From JASHVB01 sp049522565 (GTDB lineage: Bacteria; Pseudomonadota; Alphaproteobacteria; Acetobacterales; Acetobacteraceae), in assembly GCA_049522565.1 (NCBI GenBank), contig JBEKNT010000063.1, positions 1 through 21,494 of the forward strand: a stretch of 21,494 nucleotides of DNA, given 5' to 3'. The notes under the pieces were generated by a model that was not told where the DNA came from, made no database searches, and saw only the letters and a list, made by a program, of their open reading frames with translations. The translations under genes and the position numbers were made by a program. Shown piece after piece: positions 6,206-13,750 of the stretch (positions are counted from its first letter, which is position 1; the number at the start of each line of letters is the position of its first letter).

Positions 6206-7477
6206 ATGACCGAGCGACGAGGCGAAGCTGCCGGCGTGACGGATCCAACCGAACGCGCCCGCGCGATCCTGCGGGAGAACGATCGCGGCGGTTACACCGT
6301 TCCCACCGCCCGGCTGTATCCGTTCCAGTGGAACTGGGATTCCGCCTTCGTCGCAATGGGCTGGGCGACGTTCGACGCCGCGCGCGCGTGGCAGGAAATC
6401 GAATGCCTGCTGCGTGGCCAATGGGATGATGGACTGATCCCGCAGATCGTGTTCCACGCCCCATCGGACGATTATTTCCCCGGCCCCGATGTCTGGGGTG
6501 TGCGGCATGATCCGCCGACCTCGGGCATTGCCCAACCGCCGGTCCTCGCCACGGCCGCGCGCCGGGTGTTCGATGCATCCGGCGACGCGGCGCGCATGGC
6601 CGAGATTTACCCGCGCCTGCTGCGCAACCACCGCTGGTGGGAACGCTCGCGAGACCCTGGCAAGCGCGGTCTGGTCGCGACGCTGCATCCCTGGGAGACC
6701 GGGATGGACAACTCGCCCGCATGGGATGGTCCGCTCGCCCGCGTGCCGACCACGACGGGCAGCGAAATCCGCCGCCGCGACACCAGCCATATCGATCCCA
6801 CCATGCGGCCGCGCGCCGAGGACTACCAGCGCTTCATCCATCTCGTCGATCTATTTCGCGACTGCGCGTGGGACCCGGCGCGGATGCTCGCTGCCTCACC
6901 GTTCCGCGTCGCGGACATTGGCACCAATGCGATCCTGCTACGGGCGGAACGCGATCTGTACGCGCTTGCCGGCCGTTTCGGAACGATCGTGGAACAGTCG
7001 GAAATTGCCGGGCGGATCGATCGGCTGGGTAGGGCGCTGGAGAGGCTCTGGTCAGCCGATCTCGGCCTCTACGTCAGCGAGGACCTGATCCCGCACACGC
7101 CAATCGAGGTTGGAACTTCTGCTGGATTTCTCCCGCTCTACGCTGGCCATGCTCCTGAGTGTGCCGCGGCAATGGCGGCGACGCTTGCCCGCTGGTCAGC
7201 CGGCGTGCCCTGGCTTGTCCCGTCCACCGATCCGGCCGATCCGCGCTTCGAGTCGAAGCGCTATTGGCGTGGCCCCATTTGGGCGGTGGTCAATTGGATG
7301 ATTGCCGAAGGGTTTTCCGGTGCGGCTGCGACTGGTCCGGCGGGCGGTATCCGTGACGCCACGCGTGCGTTGATTTCCGCCGCGGGATTCTGCGAATATT
7401 TCGATCCGACCAGCGGCGCCGGCCTCGGCGGTGCCAATTTCTCCTGGACCGCGGCAATATGGCTGCTGCTTGTCTGA
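6206..7477 (+). CDS. GH63-type glycoside hydrolase (mannosyl/glucosylglycerate hydrolase-like)
   Basis: 423 aa, an (alpha/alpha)6-barrel hydrolase of the GH63 mannosylglycerate/glucosylglycerate hydrolase group, an inverting alpha-glycosidase. Motifs in order: YPFQWNWDSAF (39-49), QWDDGLIPQIVFH (72-84), SGIAQPPV (106-113), HPWETGMDNSPAWD (161-174), KRYWRGPIW (351-359) and GLGGANFSWTAA (406-417). Asp168 in GMDNSP fits the family's catalytic acid and Glu397 in CEYFDP the base. No signal peptide, so the substrate is intracellular, possibly a compatible solute such as mannosylglycerate or glucosylglycerate. The length fits the family. The start is the ATG with GGAG eight bases upstream. The substrate is inference from family. 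Confidence 0.82.
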   Translation: MTERRGEAAGVTDPTERARAILRENDRGGYTVPTARLYPFQWNWDSAFVAMGWATFDAARAWQEIECLLRGQWDDGLIPQIVFHAPSDDYFPGPDVWGVRHDPPTSGIAQPPVLATAARRVFDASGDAARMAEIYPRLLRNHRWWERSRDPGKRGLVATLHPWETGMDNSPAWDGPLARVPTTTGSEIRRRDTSHIDPTMRPRAEDYQRFIHLVDLFRDCAWDPARMLAASPFRVADIGTNAILLRAERDLYALAGRFGTIVEQSEIAGRIDRLGRALERLWSADLGLYVSEDLIPHTPIEVGTSAGFLPLYAGHAPECAAAMAATLARWSAGVPWLVPSTDPADPRFESKRYWRGPIWAVVNWMIAEGFSGAAATGPAGGIRDATRALISAAGFCEYFDPTSGAGLGGANFSWTAAIWLLLV

Positions 7478-7505
7478 TGGCTGGTCGACGGTGCCAATCG
7501 CTGCT

Positions 7506-7550
7506 GTCATGGCAGGCTTCGGGGCGCCCGACCCGGAAGCCCGCCATGAC
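7506..7550. repeat. REP-like palindrome between convergent genes
   Basis: GTCATGGCAGGCTTC (7506-7520) pairs with GAAGCCCGCCATGAC (7536-7550) at 14 of 15 positions. It sits in the 107 bases between the two converging 3' ends at 7477 and 7585 and could serve as a bidirectional 3' hairpin; there is no T tract. Confidence 0.7.
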
Positions 7551-7584
7551 GGGGAACGTGCGTGACTGGCCGGAATGGTTGCCG

Positions 7585-8829
7585 TCAGCGCGCGCCGGCA
7601 CGGGCGCGGGCTTGGTCGAAATCCGGCACGTTGCTGGCTGATGCGCTCAGCATCGACGACCTGGTGACCTTCAGTGCCTCGGCCGCGGCTTCGTTCTCGG
7701 CGATCTTGCTCATCACGGCTTCGCGCGCGCGGTCGAAGTATTCCCGGTTGTTGCTGACGAAGGCTTGCGATTTCCGCAGGCCGGCGAGATAGCCGTTGAT
7801 CTCCGGGACGACATAGCGCGCCACCATGTCCCAACTGCGCATGGTGTTCTCCGGGTTGGCCCAGTCGTGCACGAAGCCGACGACGGTGCCGAAGCCGCCG
7901 CTGATCTCCAGCACGGACTTGATCCTTTTCACCAGGTCGTCCGGCGTACCGATCGTGGCCACGGCACCGTCCGAGAATGCGCTCAGGTCCACCGCCTCAT
8001 CGGGGGTCTTGAACGGCTTGGCGCCAGGCCGTTGCAGCGTCCCGGTGATGTACTCGTTATGGTGACGCATCAGGCCATCGCGGGCTTCGGCGCGTGCCTT
8101 TTCGCGTGTCTCGGCGATGTGCCAGCTCAGCAGGACGCGCCAGTTCTTGCGATCGACCGTCTTGCCGTGCTTGGCGGCGGCGGCTTCGGCGAAGCCCCAC
8201 TGGGTCGGCAGGGCGTTGAGACCTTCGTTCGACAGCGAACCGATCGAGATGATGCCGATGCCGTGTTTCCCTGCAAGGGTCATGCCGGATGGGCTGATCT
8301 GCGAGGCGACGGCGAACGGCATGTCCTCCTGCAAGGGCAGCAGTTGCAGCGCCGCGTCCTGCATGGTGAACCACTCGCTTTTCAGCGTCACGCGCTCGCC
8401 ATTGAACAACCGGCGGATGACGCTGATCGCCTCGTCCTGGCGGTCGCGCAGCACCATCGGGTCGACCCCGAGGGTGTGGGCGTCGGATGCCAAGGCGCCC
8501 GGGCCGGAGCCGAAGATCGCCCGCCCGCCGGTCATGTGGTCGAGCTGCACGATGCGCTGCGCGACGTTGAACGGGTGATGATACGGCAGTGAGACGACCC
8601 CGGTGGCGAGCTTGATGCGCTTCGACCTTTCGCCTGCCGCGGCCAGGAACATTTCCGGCGAGGCGATCATTTCCCAGCCGCTGGAATGGTGTTCGCCGCA
8701 CCAGAATTCTTCGTAGCCGAGACGGTCCAGATGCTCCACGAGGTCGAGATCGCGGCGGAACTGCAGCATCGGATGCTCGCCGATCGGATGATGCGGGGCG
8801 AGGAAGGCGCCGAAATTCAGACGCGGCAT
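7585..8829 (-). CDS. LLM class flavin-dependent monooxygenase, limonene monooxygenase-like
   Basis: 414 aa, bacterial luciferase-like TIM barrel that would use reduced FMN and oxygen. The sequence follows the LimB-like subgroup as I recall it: LNFGAFLAPHHPIGEHP (4-20), EFWCGEHHSSGWEMIASPE (41-59), LATGVVSLPYHHPFNVAQR (74-92), GRAIFGSGPGALASDAHTLG and GDGAVATIGTPDDLVKRI-type C-terminal half. It has the normal length and no signal peptide. The start ATG has AGGAG seven bases upstream. It is alone on its unit, with palindromes at 8849 and 8887 upstream. A flavin reductase partner is not seen here. The subgroup is probable; the true substrate could be another hydrophobic compound. Confidence 0.85.
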   Translation of the reverse strand: MPRLNFGAFLAPHHPIGEHPMLQFRRDLDLVEHLDRLGYEEFWCGEHHSSGWEMIASPEMFLAAAGERSKRIKLATGVVSLPYHHPFNVAQRIVQLDHMTGGRAIFGSGPGALASDAHTLGVDPMVLRDRQDEAISVIRRLFNGERVTLKSEWFTMQDAALQLLPLQEDMPFAVASQISPSGMTLAGKHGIGIISIGSLSNEGLNALPTQWGFAEAAAAKHGKTVDRKNWRVLLSWHIAETREKARAEARDGLMRHHNEYITGTLQRPGAKPFKTPDEAVDLSAFSDGAVATIGTPDDLVKRIKSVLEISGGFGTVVGFVHDWANPENTMRSWDMVARYVVPEINGYLAGLRKSQAFVSNNREYFDRAREAVMSKIAENEAAAEALKVTRSSMLSASASNVPDFDQARARAGAR

Positions 8830-8848
8830 GACGGGTCTCCTGCGGTGA

Positions 8849-8862
8849 CTACCGTGCGGTAG
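8849..8862. promoter_or_regulatory. Palindromic candidate operator upstream of the LLM monooxygenase
   Basis: CTACCG-TG-CGGTAG is a perfect 14-base palindrome, 19 bases before the start codon at 8829. Its size and TACCG/CGGTA halves resemble TetR-type operators. No TetR gene lies in the window, so the regulator is unknown. Confidence 0.4.
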
Positions 8863-8886
8863 CAGAACGGGTTGAACGCAACCAGC

Positions 8887-8915
8887 CCGATTGTCCAGCG
8901 GCGATAGACAATCGG
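8887..8915. repeat. Inverted repeat between membrane protein and monooxygenase
   Basis: CCGATTGTC (8887-8895) and GACAATCGG (8907-8915) form a perfect 9-bp stem with an 11-base loop. It follows the 3' end of the minus-strand membrane protein gene by 55 bases and has no T tract; it may be a 3' hairpin or a second operator site. Confidence 0.5.
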
Positions 8916-8970
8916 CAAGCCTGCCGCGATGGCGTCTGCCGCGGCGGCGAACCAGGCGGCAGCCGCGATC

Positions 8971-10440
8971 TCAATGCAGGATGAGCGGCAGGCTCAGCAC
9001 CGACAGACCGATGAACGTGTATCCCACCATCAGCAGCAGCAATGGGAGTTCACTCAGCCAAACGTGGTGGCGGGCAGCGAAGGTTCGCTGTGCGATCACG
9101 TGGGCGAGATAGACGCTGGCGATATGGCCGAGCAGTATCAGGCCTACCTCGATATGCCATGCCTGTCCCATATCGAGCGGTGCCGGTTCGGCGGACAGGC
9201 GTTGCAACGCCAACAGGTTCCAGCCGACGCCAAATGGATCGGTCAGCAGAAACGGGATCACCGGCAGCACCGTCAGCAGCAGGGTCCACGAATGCGCCAG
9301 CATATAGGCCAGTGCGATCGGGATCAGCGAGAACGCGAAGCGCAGCGCCAACGCGCGTACCGGCATGCGCCCTCCGGTCACGCCGCGCATCGCCGCCATC
9401 ACCGTCATATAGACCGCGAAGTAAACGACCGGCGCCGCGATCAGTCCGCCGCGCTGGTAGATCACATAGCCGGGTGCCAGCAGCGCCTGTGCGCGCGCCA
9501 TGTCGTTACCCCAGAGCGGTTGCAGCCACGCCATGAGGTTGTGCCAGTACAGTCCGGCCCAGAACGACGTCTGCCACACGCCGTCATAGGTTGTGCCGGC
9601 GAGCATGAACAACACAAACAGCAGCAGGCTGATGTGATGTGGCCGGTCGTCCAGTGTGCCCGCCAGCAGCGGGCGCGTGCGAACCTGCCAGTTCGCGGCC
9701 TCGGACGCCGCGTCGCGACCATAAGCGACCGGGGCGAGCATGCCGGTGATGCGGAAGAACACGCTGAACAGGTCGGCATGACGGAACCAGGCGTCGCGAC
9801 CAAACAGTGCGGCGCCGGCCGCGGTCAGGCCGGTATAGGCCAGCAACGCCCAGGCCAGCAGGGAAGGGCGGGGCGGTGCCATCAGTTCCAGCCAGCTCAG
9901 GGCCAGATAGCAGGTGAAGGCGGGCCAGGATGCCAGCGCCGGCGGATAGCGCAGGACGGGCCGCGCACCCACATGCAGGAGACGCAGCAGAACGCGCCAG
10001 GGATTGACGATCTGGAACACGTCGCCGAGCACTGCGGTCACGGCGGTGAGGCCGAGCATCATGCCGACCCAGAACAGCGTCGGCGCGATGTTGGCCACCG
10101 GGCTTGGCGTGCCGCACAACCCGGCGGCGATGGTCAGCCCAAGCAAAGCGACGGCGCCAGTCTGTCCCACCACCGGCAGCAGGCGCCCCAGCCGAATGAC
10201 CGGACGCGACGCGCGCTCCAGTCCGATTGGCGCGGTCGGCACGAACGCCAGCACCGCGAATGTCAGCAGCAACGTGATCGCGCAGGTGTACACATACAGC
10301 GAGAACGGAATTGGCAAGTCGTACGGCGTCACCAGGCTATGCGCGCACGCCACACCGCCGCCGGTCCATGCCGCCGCCGCGACGAAAACGCAGACAGCGG
10401 CCGGTCTGCTCGCGGGCCTCATGCCAACCGGCGCGGACAT
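8971..10440 (-). CDS. Polytopic membrane protein, fenitrothion hydrolase (FedA/B)-like
   Basis: About 489 aa with an N-terminal signal-like segment (AAVCVFVAAAAWTGGGVACA) followed by AHSLVTPYDLPIPFSLYVYTC, then around ten hydrophobic segments (examples: ITLLLTFAVLAFV, AVALLGLTIAAGL, LLLFVLFMLAG, LLLTVLPVIPFLL, LPLLLLMVGYTFIGLSVL). The AHxLVxxxDLPIP opening resembles membrane proteins labelled fenitrothion hydrolase; real biochemical function in most members is not established, so I do not assign one. His residues near membrane borders (DDRPHHISLL, YWHNLMAW, AARHHVW) might bind metal. The start is uncertain: GTG at 10473 would lie on the REP arm and ATG at 10422 is also possible; none has a clear ribosome binding site. 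Confidence 0.7.
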   Translation of the reverse strand: MSAPVGMRPASRPAAVCVFVAAAAWTGGGVACAHSLVTPYDLPIPFSLYVYTCAITLLLTFAVLAFVPTAPIGLERASRPVIRLGRLLPVVGQTGAVALLGLTIAAGLCGTPSPVANIAPTLFWVGMMLGLTAVTAVLGDVFQIVNPWRVLLRLLHVGARPVLRYPPALASWPAFTCYLALSWLELMAPPRPSLLAWALLAYTGLTAAGAALFGRDAWFRHADLFSVFFRITGMLAPVAYGRDAASEAANWQVRTRPLLAGTLDDRPHHISLLLFVLFMLAGTTYDGVWQTSFWAGLYWHNLMAWLQPLWGNDMARAQALLAPGYVIYQRGGLIAAPVVYFAVYMTVMAAMRGVTGGRMPVRALALRFAFSLIPIALAYMLAHSWTLLLTVLPVIPFLLTDPFGVGWNLLALQRLSAEPAPLDMGQAWHIEVGLILLGHIASVYLAHVIAQRTFAARHHVWLSELPLLLLMVGYTFIGLSVLSLPLILH

Positions 10441-10470
10441 TGGCTCTGATATCTGCTGTTGATTGGTTCG

Positions 10471-10608
10471 CACTTGCCGTTCCCACCGTCATGGCCGGGC
10501 TTGACCCGGCCATCGATGCAGCCGCGGTGCCGCGATAGATGGCCGGGTCAAGCCTTGCCCCCGGGCACTTGACCCGGGGGCCGGCCATGACGGTGGAAAC
10601 GGCAAGTG
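10471..10608. repeat. Large REP-like composite palindrome
   Basis: Outer arms 10471-10498 and 10581-10608 pair at 27 of 28 positions and contain CCGTCATGGCCGG. Inside, GGCTTGACCCGGCCATC (10498-10514) and GATGGCCGGGTCAAGCC (10538-10554) pair perfectly. It fills the space between the LVIVD gene's 3' end and the membrane protein's 5' end and is the longest of the five copies. Confidence 0.85.
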
Positions 10609-10612
10609 CGTG

Positions 10613-12163
10613 TCACATCACATCGTCGCCGGGGCCGGTCTTCAGCAGGTCCGTGCCGACCAGGTCCGGATTGGTGAAGCGCACCACCTGGAAGCCGTTG
10701 TCCTGCGAGGTGAACCACACCTCGACCGTGCCATCCCGCCGCTTCAGGATGCGCAGGAACGACGATGTCCAGTCCGCGGTGCGGTTCAGCGTCACACCGC
10801 CCGAGCCGGTAAAGTTCTGCAAATTGGAGCCAGGCAGATCCTTGGTGCCCTGGGCCGGCGGCTTGTAATACGCGACCTCGCGCGGGTGATACGGATCGCG
10901 GATGTCGAACGCGCGCAGCCCGGCCTCGAAGAAGCTGCACACCAGCAGTCGCGCGTCGTGCGCATCATCCACGTTGCAGTAGTGGCTGTCGTAGACGAAG
11001 GCCGGATTGGTCGCCTCGCCCATCGTCATCGAACAGTACGCCGGGTCGTGCACCTCCAGCATCAGCTTGGCGACTTCGCGCGGGTGCGTATCGTCGGAGA
11101 TGTCGATGATCTTGGGAAAGCCGAACGGCGGCAGTTGCTGCGCGCAGGCGGCGGCGCGGCTGGCGGGACCCAGGCCGCCGGAACCAAGTTCCTGCGAGAA
11201 GATCACGTAGGGCTTGCCGGCGATCGTCACCGGGAGTGCCGCCTGCGACTGGCCGCCATCCTTCCAGAACAGCGTGCCGACCTGGCGTATCTGCGGGTTC
11301 GGCTTATGGGCGGCGATGTCGCTGGTGTCGAGCACGACCAGCCCTTCAGGTCCGAACGAACTGGATCCGACAGGTGCGGTGAAATATCCCGGCTGAGGGC
11401 TGTACATCCGCGTGCCATCGGCATTGAAGTTGGGATCGTGCGGGCGTCCTTCGCCGGTGAATTTCCAGGTCTCGACCAGCGTAGGATGGGCGGCGTCCGA
11501 CGTGTCAACGATCGGCATGGTGCCGCCAACACCGCGGAAGCCTTGCGTAATGTAGTAGAAGTTGCCGTCCGGGGTCCAATTCCCGGCATGCGCGTGGCTG
11601 TCCGGAATCTGGAGATTCGCTTTCAGCACCGGATGCCGGCAGTCGGACACATCGTAGATCTCGAACCCGTTGCCGATGCCGGTGCCGTTCTCGGCTTCGG
11701 CACCGCCCAGCAGCTTGCGTGCCTGGTTGACGTGCAGCGACTCCCATGGATCGCGCATGGTTGGCGTGTCGATGTAGTCCACGGCCTTCGGGTGGGCCGG
11801 ATCGGCCACGTCCACCACCACCACGCCACGATGCTGCTGGCGCGGGCTGTTGGCGGTGTCGTAGTAGGCGCAGTCGCCGAACCACGCCATTTGCCAACTC
11901 GCGCCTTCGCCTTGCGACTGCCCAACCAACGCCATGTTGCAGCGAAAACCCTGGGCGGACGCGCCGCCGAAGCGCTCGGCGAGGCTGGTGGCGCCTTGCA
12001 AACCGCTCTCGGCGCGCGATCCCGGACCACATTTCGCCTTGGGCACCGGAGCAGCCCATGGCGCGGGCACGGGAGACGGGTCGGCCGCGAGGGAAGCCGT
12101 ATTGCATGCCAGCCAAAAGACCGTTGCCAGCCCAACCAGCGCACGCAATGCAGCCAACGACAT
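10613..12163 (-). CDS. Exported LVIVD-repeat beta-propeller protein
   Basis: 516 aa with a signal peptide (residues 1 to about 27, ending NTASLAAD), so periplasmic or surface. The body carries LVIVD-type blades, each a hydrophobic strand, then D, then HP: VVVVDVADPAHPKAV, FEIYDVSDCRHPVL, MPIVDTSDAAHPTLV, LVVLDTSDIAAH, PKIIDISDDTHPREV and LRAFDIRDPYHPREV, consistent with a six- or seven-bladed propeller. Several cysteines suggest disulphides. LVIVD proteins have no general known activity. The start is ATG with GGGGAG eight bases upstream; the open frame beyond it, into 12517, overlaps the regulator promoter region and is not coding. It is alone on its unit. Confidence 0.85.
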   Translation of the reverse strand: MSLAALRALVGLATVFWLACNTASLAADPSPVPAPWAAPVPKAKCGPGSRAESGLQGATSLAERFGGASAQGFRCNMALVGQSQGEGASWQMAWFGDCAYYDTANSPRQQHRGVVVVDVADPAHPKAVDYIDTPTMRDPWESLHVNQARKLLGGAEAENGTGIGNGFEIYDVSDCRHPVLKANLQIPDSHAHAGNWTPDGNFYYITQGFRGVGGTMPIVDTSDAAHPTLVETWKFTGEGRPHDPNFNADGTRMYSPQPGYFTAPVGSSSFGPEGLVVLDTSDIAAHKPNPQIRQVGTLFWKDGGQSQAALPVTIAGKPYVIFSQELGSGGLGPASRAAACAQQLPPFGFPKIIDISDDTHPREVAKLMLEVHDPAYCSMTMGEATNPAFVYDSHYCNVDDAHDARLLVCSFFEAGLRAFDIRDPYHPREVAYYKPPAQGTKDLPGSNLQNFTGSGGVTLNRTADWTSSFLRILKRRDGTVEVWFTSQDNGFQVVRFTNPDLVGTDLLKTGPGDDVM

Positions 12164-12515
12164 GATCGTTTCTCCCCTTCGTCCGCCTTGTCCAGGCTTA
12201 ACGCCGCGTTTCCGACCCGGCCACCATGCAGCGGATCGATGCCGATGACCAGACGGCGGTGTGGCGGGTCGCCGTGTTCCGTGCGGCGGAGCATGCACCG
12301 CCGACGGGGGTAGCTGGCCCGGCCAAGCCCCGCCTGAACGACCGCCCGTGGCGCAGAATGACGAGGCGCCGTGACAGCGGCGATATAGACCGGTGAATAC
12401 GTCCACCCTTGCCAGGATTTTGACATTTGTTGTTTCCACTCCCGCCGCCGCCGTGATATCGAAATTAAAAGAAACGCCGGTCCGGATACGCTGCACGCAC
12501 GGGGGAAGAGGCGTC
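12164..12515. other. Divergent intergenic region before the regulators
   Basis: About 350 bases between the LVIVD gene and the LuxR-type regulator. I see GATATAGACCG at 12382-12392 (also at 13649), a perfect TTGACA at 12420-12425 but without a -10 box at normal spacing, and an unusually A/T-rich patch (about 12459-12475). A frame open from 12393 into the regulator is not convincing as coding. Confidence 0.5.
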
Positions 12516-13217
12516 ATGGTTCCGGAATTGTACCAGTCGGTCGCTGATCAGCCCGCCTGCCTGGGCATCCTGATCGTCTCGGAAGTGCGCTTCCTGCGCG
12601 AGAGCCTGGCCGAAATCCTGCAACGTTCGCCGGGCCTTGTCGTGCGCGAGCAGAGCGCGACACTGGCGCATGCGCTCGCCTCCGCCGCGATGCTGCGGCC
12701 GGAGATCGTACTGCTCGATGTCGCGTTCCCCGGCGGCCCCCGGGCAGCCGGCCAGCTCTGCGCCGCCGTCCCCGACGCCAGTGTCGTCGCGATTGCCGTC
12801 GCCGAAACCGAGGAGACCGTGCTCGCATGGGCCGCCGCCGGGATCGCCGGTTACGTGCCCAACACCGCTTCGGTCAACGATCTGGCATTGCTGATCGGCC
12901 AGATCAGCCGCGGCGAGCAAACCTGCCCGTCGCACATCGCGGGCAGCCTGCTGCGGCGCGTCGGCGCGTCCGGCGCCGGCAGCGCACCGGCCCAGCCGCC
13001 GGCGTCATCGCTCACCCCACGAGAGAACGTGATTCTGGGCCTGGTCGGCGAAGGGCTCAGCAACAAGGACATCGCCCGCCGCCTCGGGATCAGCCTGGGC
13101 ACCACGAAATCGCATGTGCACAACCTGCTGGGCAAATTGAGCGTGCATCGCCGAACCGAGGCGATGACGCACGTGCACGCCGCCCGGCAGGACGGGATCG
13201 ACGCTGGCCCCGCGTAG
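12516..13217 (+). CDS. LuxR-family response regulator with degenerate receiver
   Basis: 233 aa: receiver domain (about 17-135) plus a NarL/LuxR-type helix-turn-helix (about 166-216, SLTPRENVILGLVGEGLSNKDIARRLGISLGTTKSHVHNLLGKL). In the receiver, Asp68 in IVLLDVAFPG is in the phospho-acceptor place, but the acidic pair is reduced (VSEVRF, Glu23), the usual Thr/Ser after strand 4 is not seen (AIAVAE) and the Lys of GYxxK is Asn116 (GYVPN). Phosphorylation is therefore doubtful. The start is ATG with GGAAGAGG upstream. It is followed by a receiver-only gene and the eCIS operon on the same strand, so it is the natural candidate regulator of it; no histidine kinase is near. Confidence 0.85.
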   Translation: MVPELYQSVADQPACLGILIVSEVRFLRESLAEILQRSPGLVVREQSATLAHALASAAMLRPEIVLLDVAFPGGPRAAGQLCAAVPDASVVAIAVAETEETVLAWAAAGIAGYVPNTASVNDLALLIGQISRGEQTCPSHIAGSLLRRVGASGAGSAPAQPPASSLTPRENVILGLVGEGLSNKDIARRLGISLGTTKSHVHNLLGKLSVHRRTEAMTHVHAARQDGIDAGPA

Positions 13218-13234
13218 CGACTCGATCTTTCCTG

Positions 13235-13248
13235 CATCCTCGGATCGA
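13235..13248. promoter_or_regulatory. Left arm of a 14-bp inverted repeat (candidate regulator site)
   Basis: CATCCTCGGATCGA here is the exact reverse complement of 13676-13689. The two arms flank the receiver-only gene. A related CTAGGATCGA lies at 13715-13724. Possible binding site of the upstream LuxR-type protein; binding is inference. Confidence 0.4.
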
Positions 13249-13306
13249 TAGCCCGCGCCGGTCGGGTTCCGCATGATGCGGTCGCGCGATTCGAGGAGGG
13301 CAGACG

Positions 13307-13636
13307 GTGCGAAGGCTTCGGACCGTCCTCGTGACGGTGCCGCCTTTGCTGGCTGACCTGATCCGGCACGTGCTGACCACGCGTGCGGCGTTGCTGGTCG
13401 TCGCCGAACTCACCGATGTGGATAGCGCCTACGCACAGCTTGGCGCGCTGTCCCCCGACATTGTCATCATTGGACCCGGCGGTGCGCGGCCGGTGGATGC
13501 CGCGCGGGTTCGGGCCATGCTGCCCGGCGCGCGCGTGCTGGCGCTGTCGGCGGACCTGACGCAATTGCTCGGCCCGGGCAACGACGACATCGACATATTC
13601 ACGCCCGACACCCTGGCCGACCGTCTGCGGCCGTAG
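13307..13636 (+). CDS. Stand-alone receiver-like protein without phospho-acceptor
   Basis: 109 aa, the length of one receiver domain, with the alternating strand-helix pattern of CheY-like proteins: TVLVTVPPLLADLIRHVL (strand 1, helix 1), ALLVVAEL (strand 2), SPDIVIIGPGG (strand 3), ARVLALSADL (strand 4). The strand 3 Asp is Gly56, no acidic pair follows strand 1, and no GYxxK motif is seen; it has no output domain. It may act by binding the upstream regulator or another partner, as pseudo-receivers do. The start is GTG with GGAGG about seven bases upstream. Family assignment rests on pattern and context, so it is moderate. Confidence 0.65.
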   Translation: MRRLRTVLVTVPPLLADLIRHVLTTRAALLVVAELTDVDSAYAQLGALSPDIVIIGPGGARPVDAARVRAMLPGARVLALSADLTQLLGPGNDDIDIFTPDTLADRLRP

Positions 13637-13648
13637 CGTCGCGGCGTG

Positions 13649-13724
13649 GATATAGACCGCGGCCTCTACCTCATCTCGATCCGAGGATGGATGGCGCGAC
13701 GCGGCATCGTCTCGCTAGGATCGA
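13649..13724 (+). promoter_or_regulatory. Candidate control region of the eCIS operon
   Basis: The 113 bases between the receiver-like gene and the 75-aa gene hold GATATAGACCG (13649-13659, also found upstream of the regulator at 12382), TCGATCCGAGGATG (13676-13689, right arm of the 14-bp inverted repeat) and CTAGGATCGA (13715-13724). No good -35/-10 pair was found, so the promoter may be activator-dependent or read through from upstream. Confidence 0.4.
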
Positions 13725-13750
13725 AAACGAGAAAAACGGGGGAGAAGCGC

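Noticed and set aside
8929..10449. 506-codon plus-strand frame opposite the membrane protein
   Set aside because: Gln/His/Arg-rich, which is what antisense of a hydrophobic protein gives; no family resemblance.
10610..12313. 567-codon plus-strand frame opposite the LVIVD gene
   Set aside because: Shadow of the minus-strand gene, which has a signal peptide, repeats and a good ribosome binding site.
12420..12425. Perfect TTGACA as a -35 box for the regulator
   Set aside because: No acceptable -10 hexamer at 16-18 bases; the bases there are GC-rich. Kept only as an observation in the gap entry.
12393..12515. Regulator start 41 codons earlier
   Set aside because: The added stretch has no receiver homology and no ribosome binding site; the ATG at 12516 has one and places the receiver normally.
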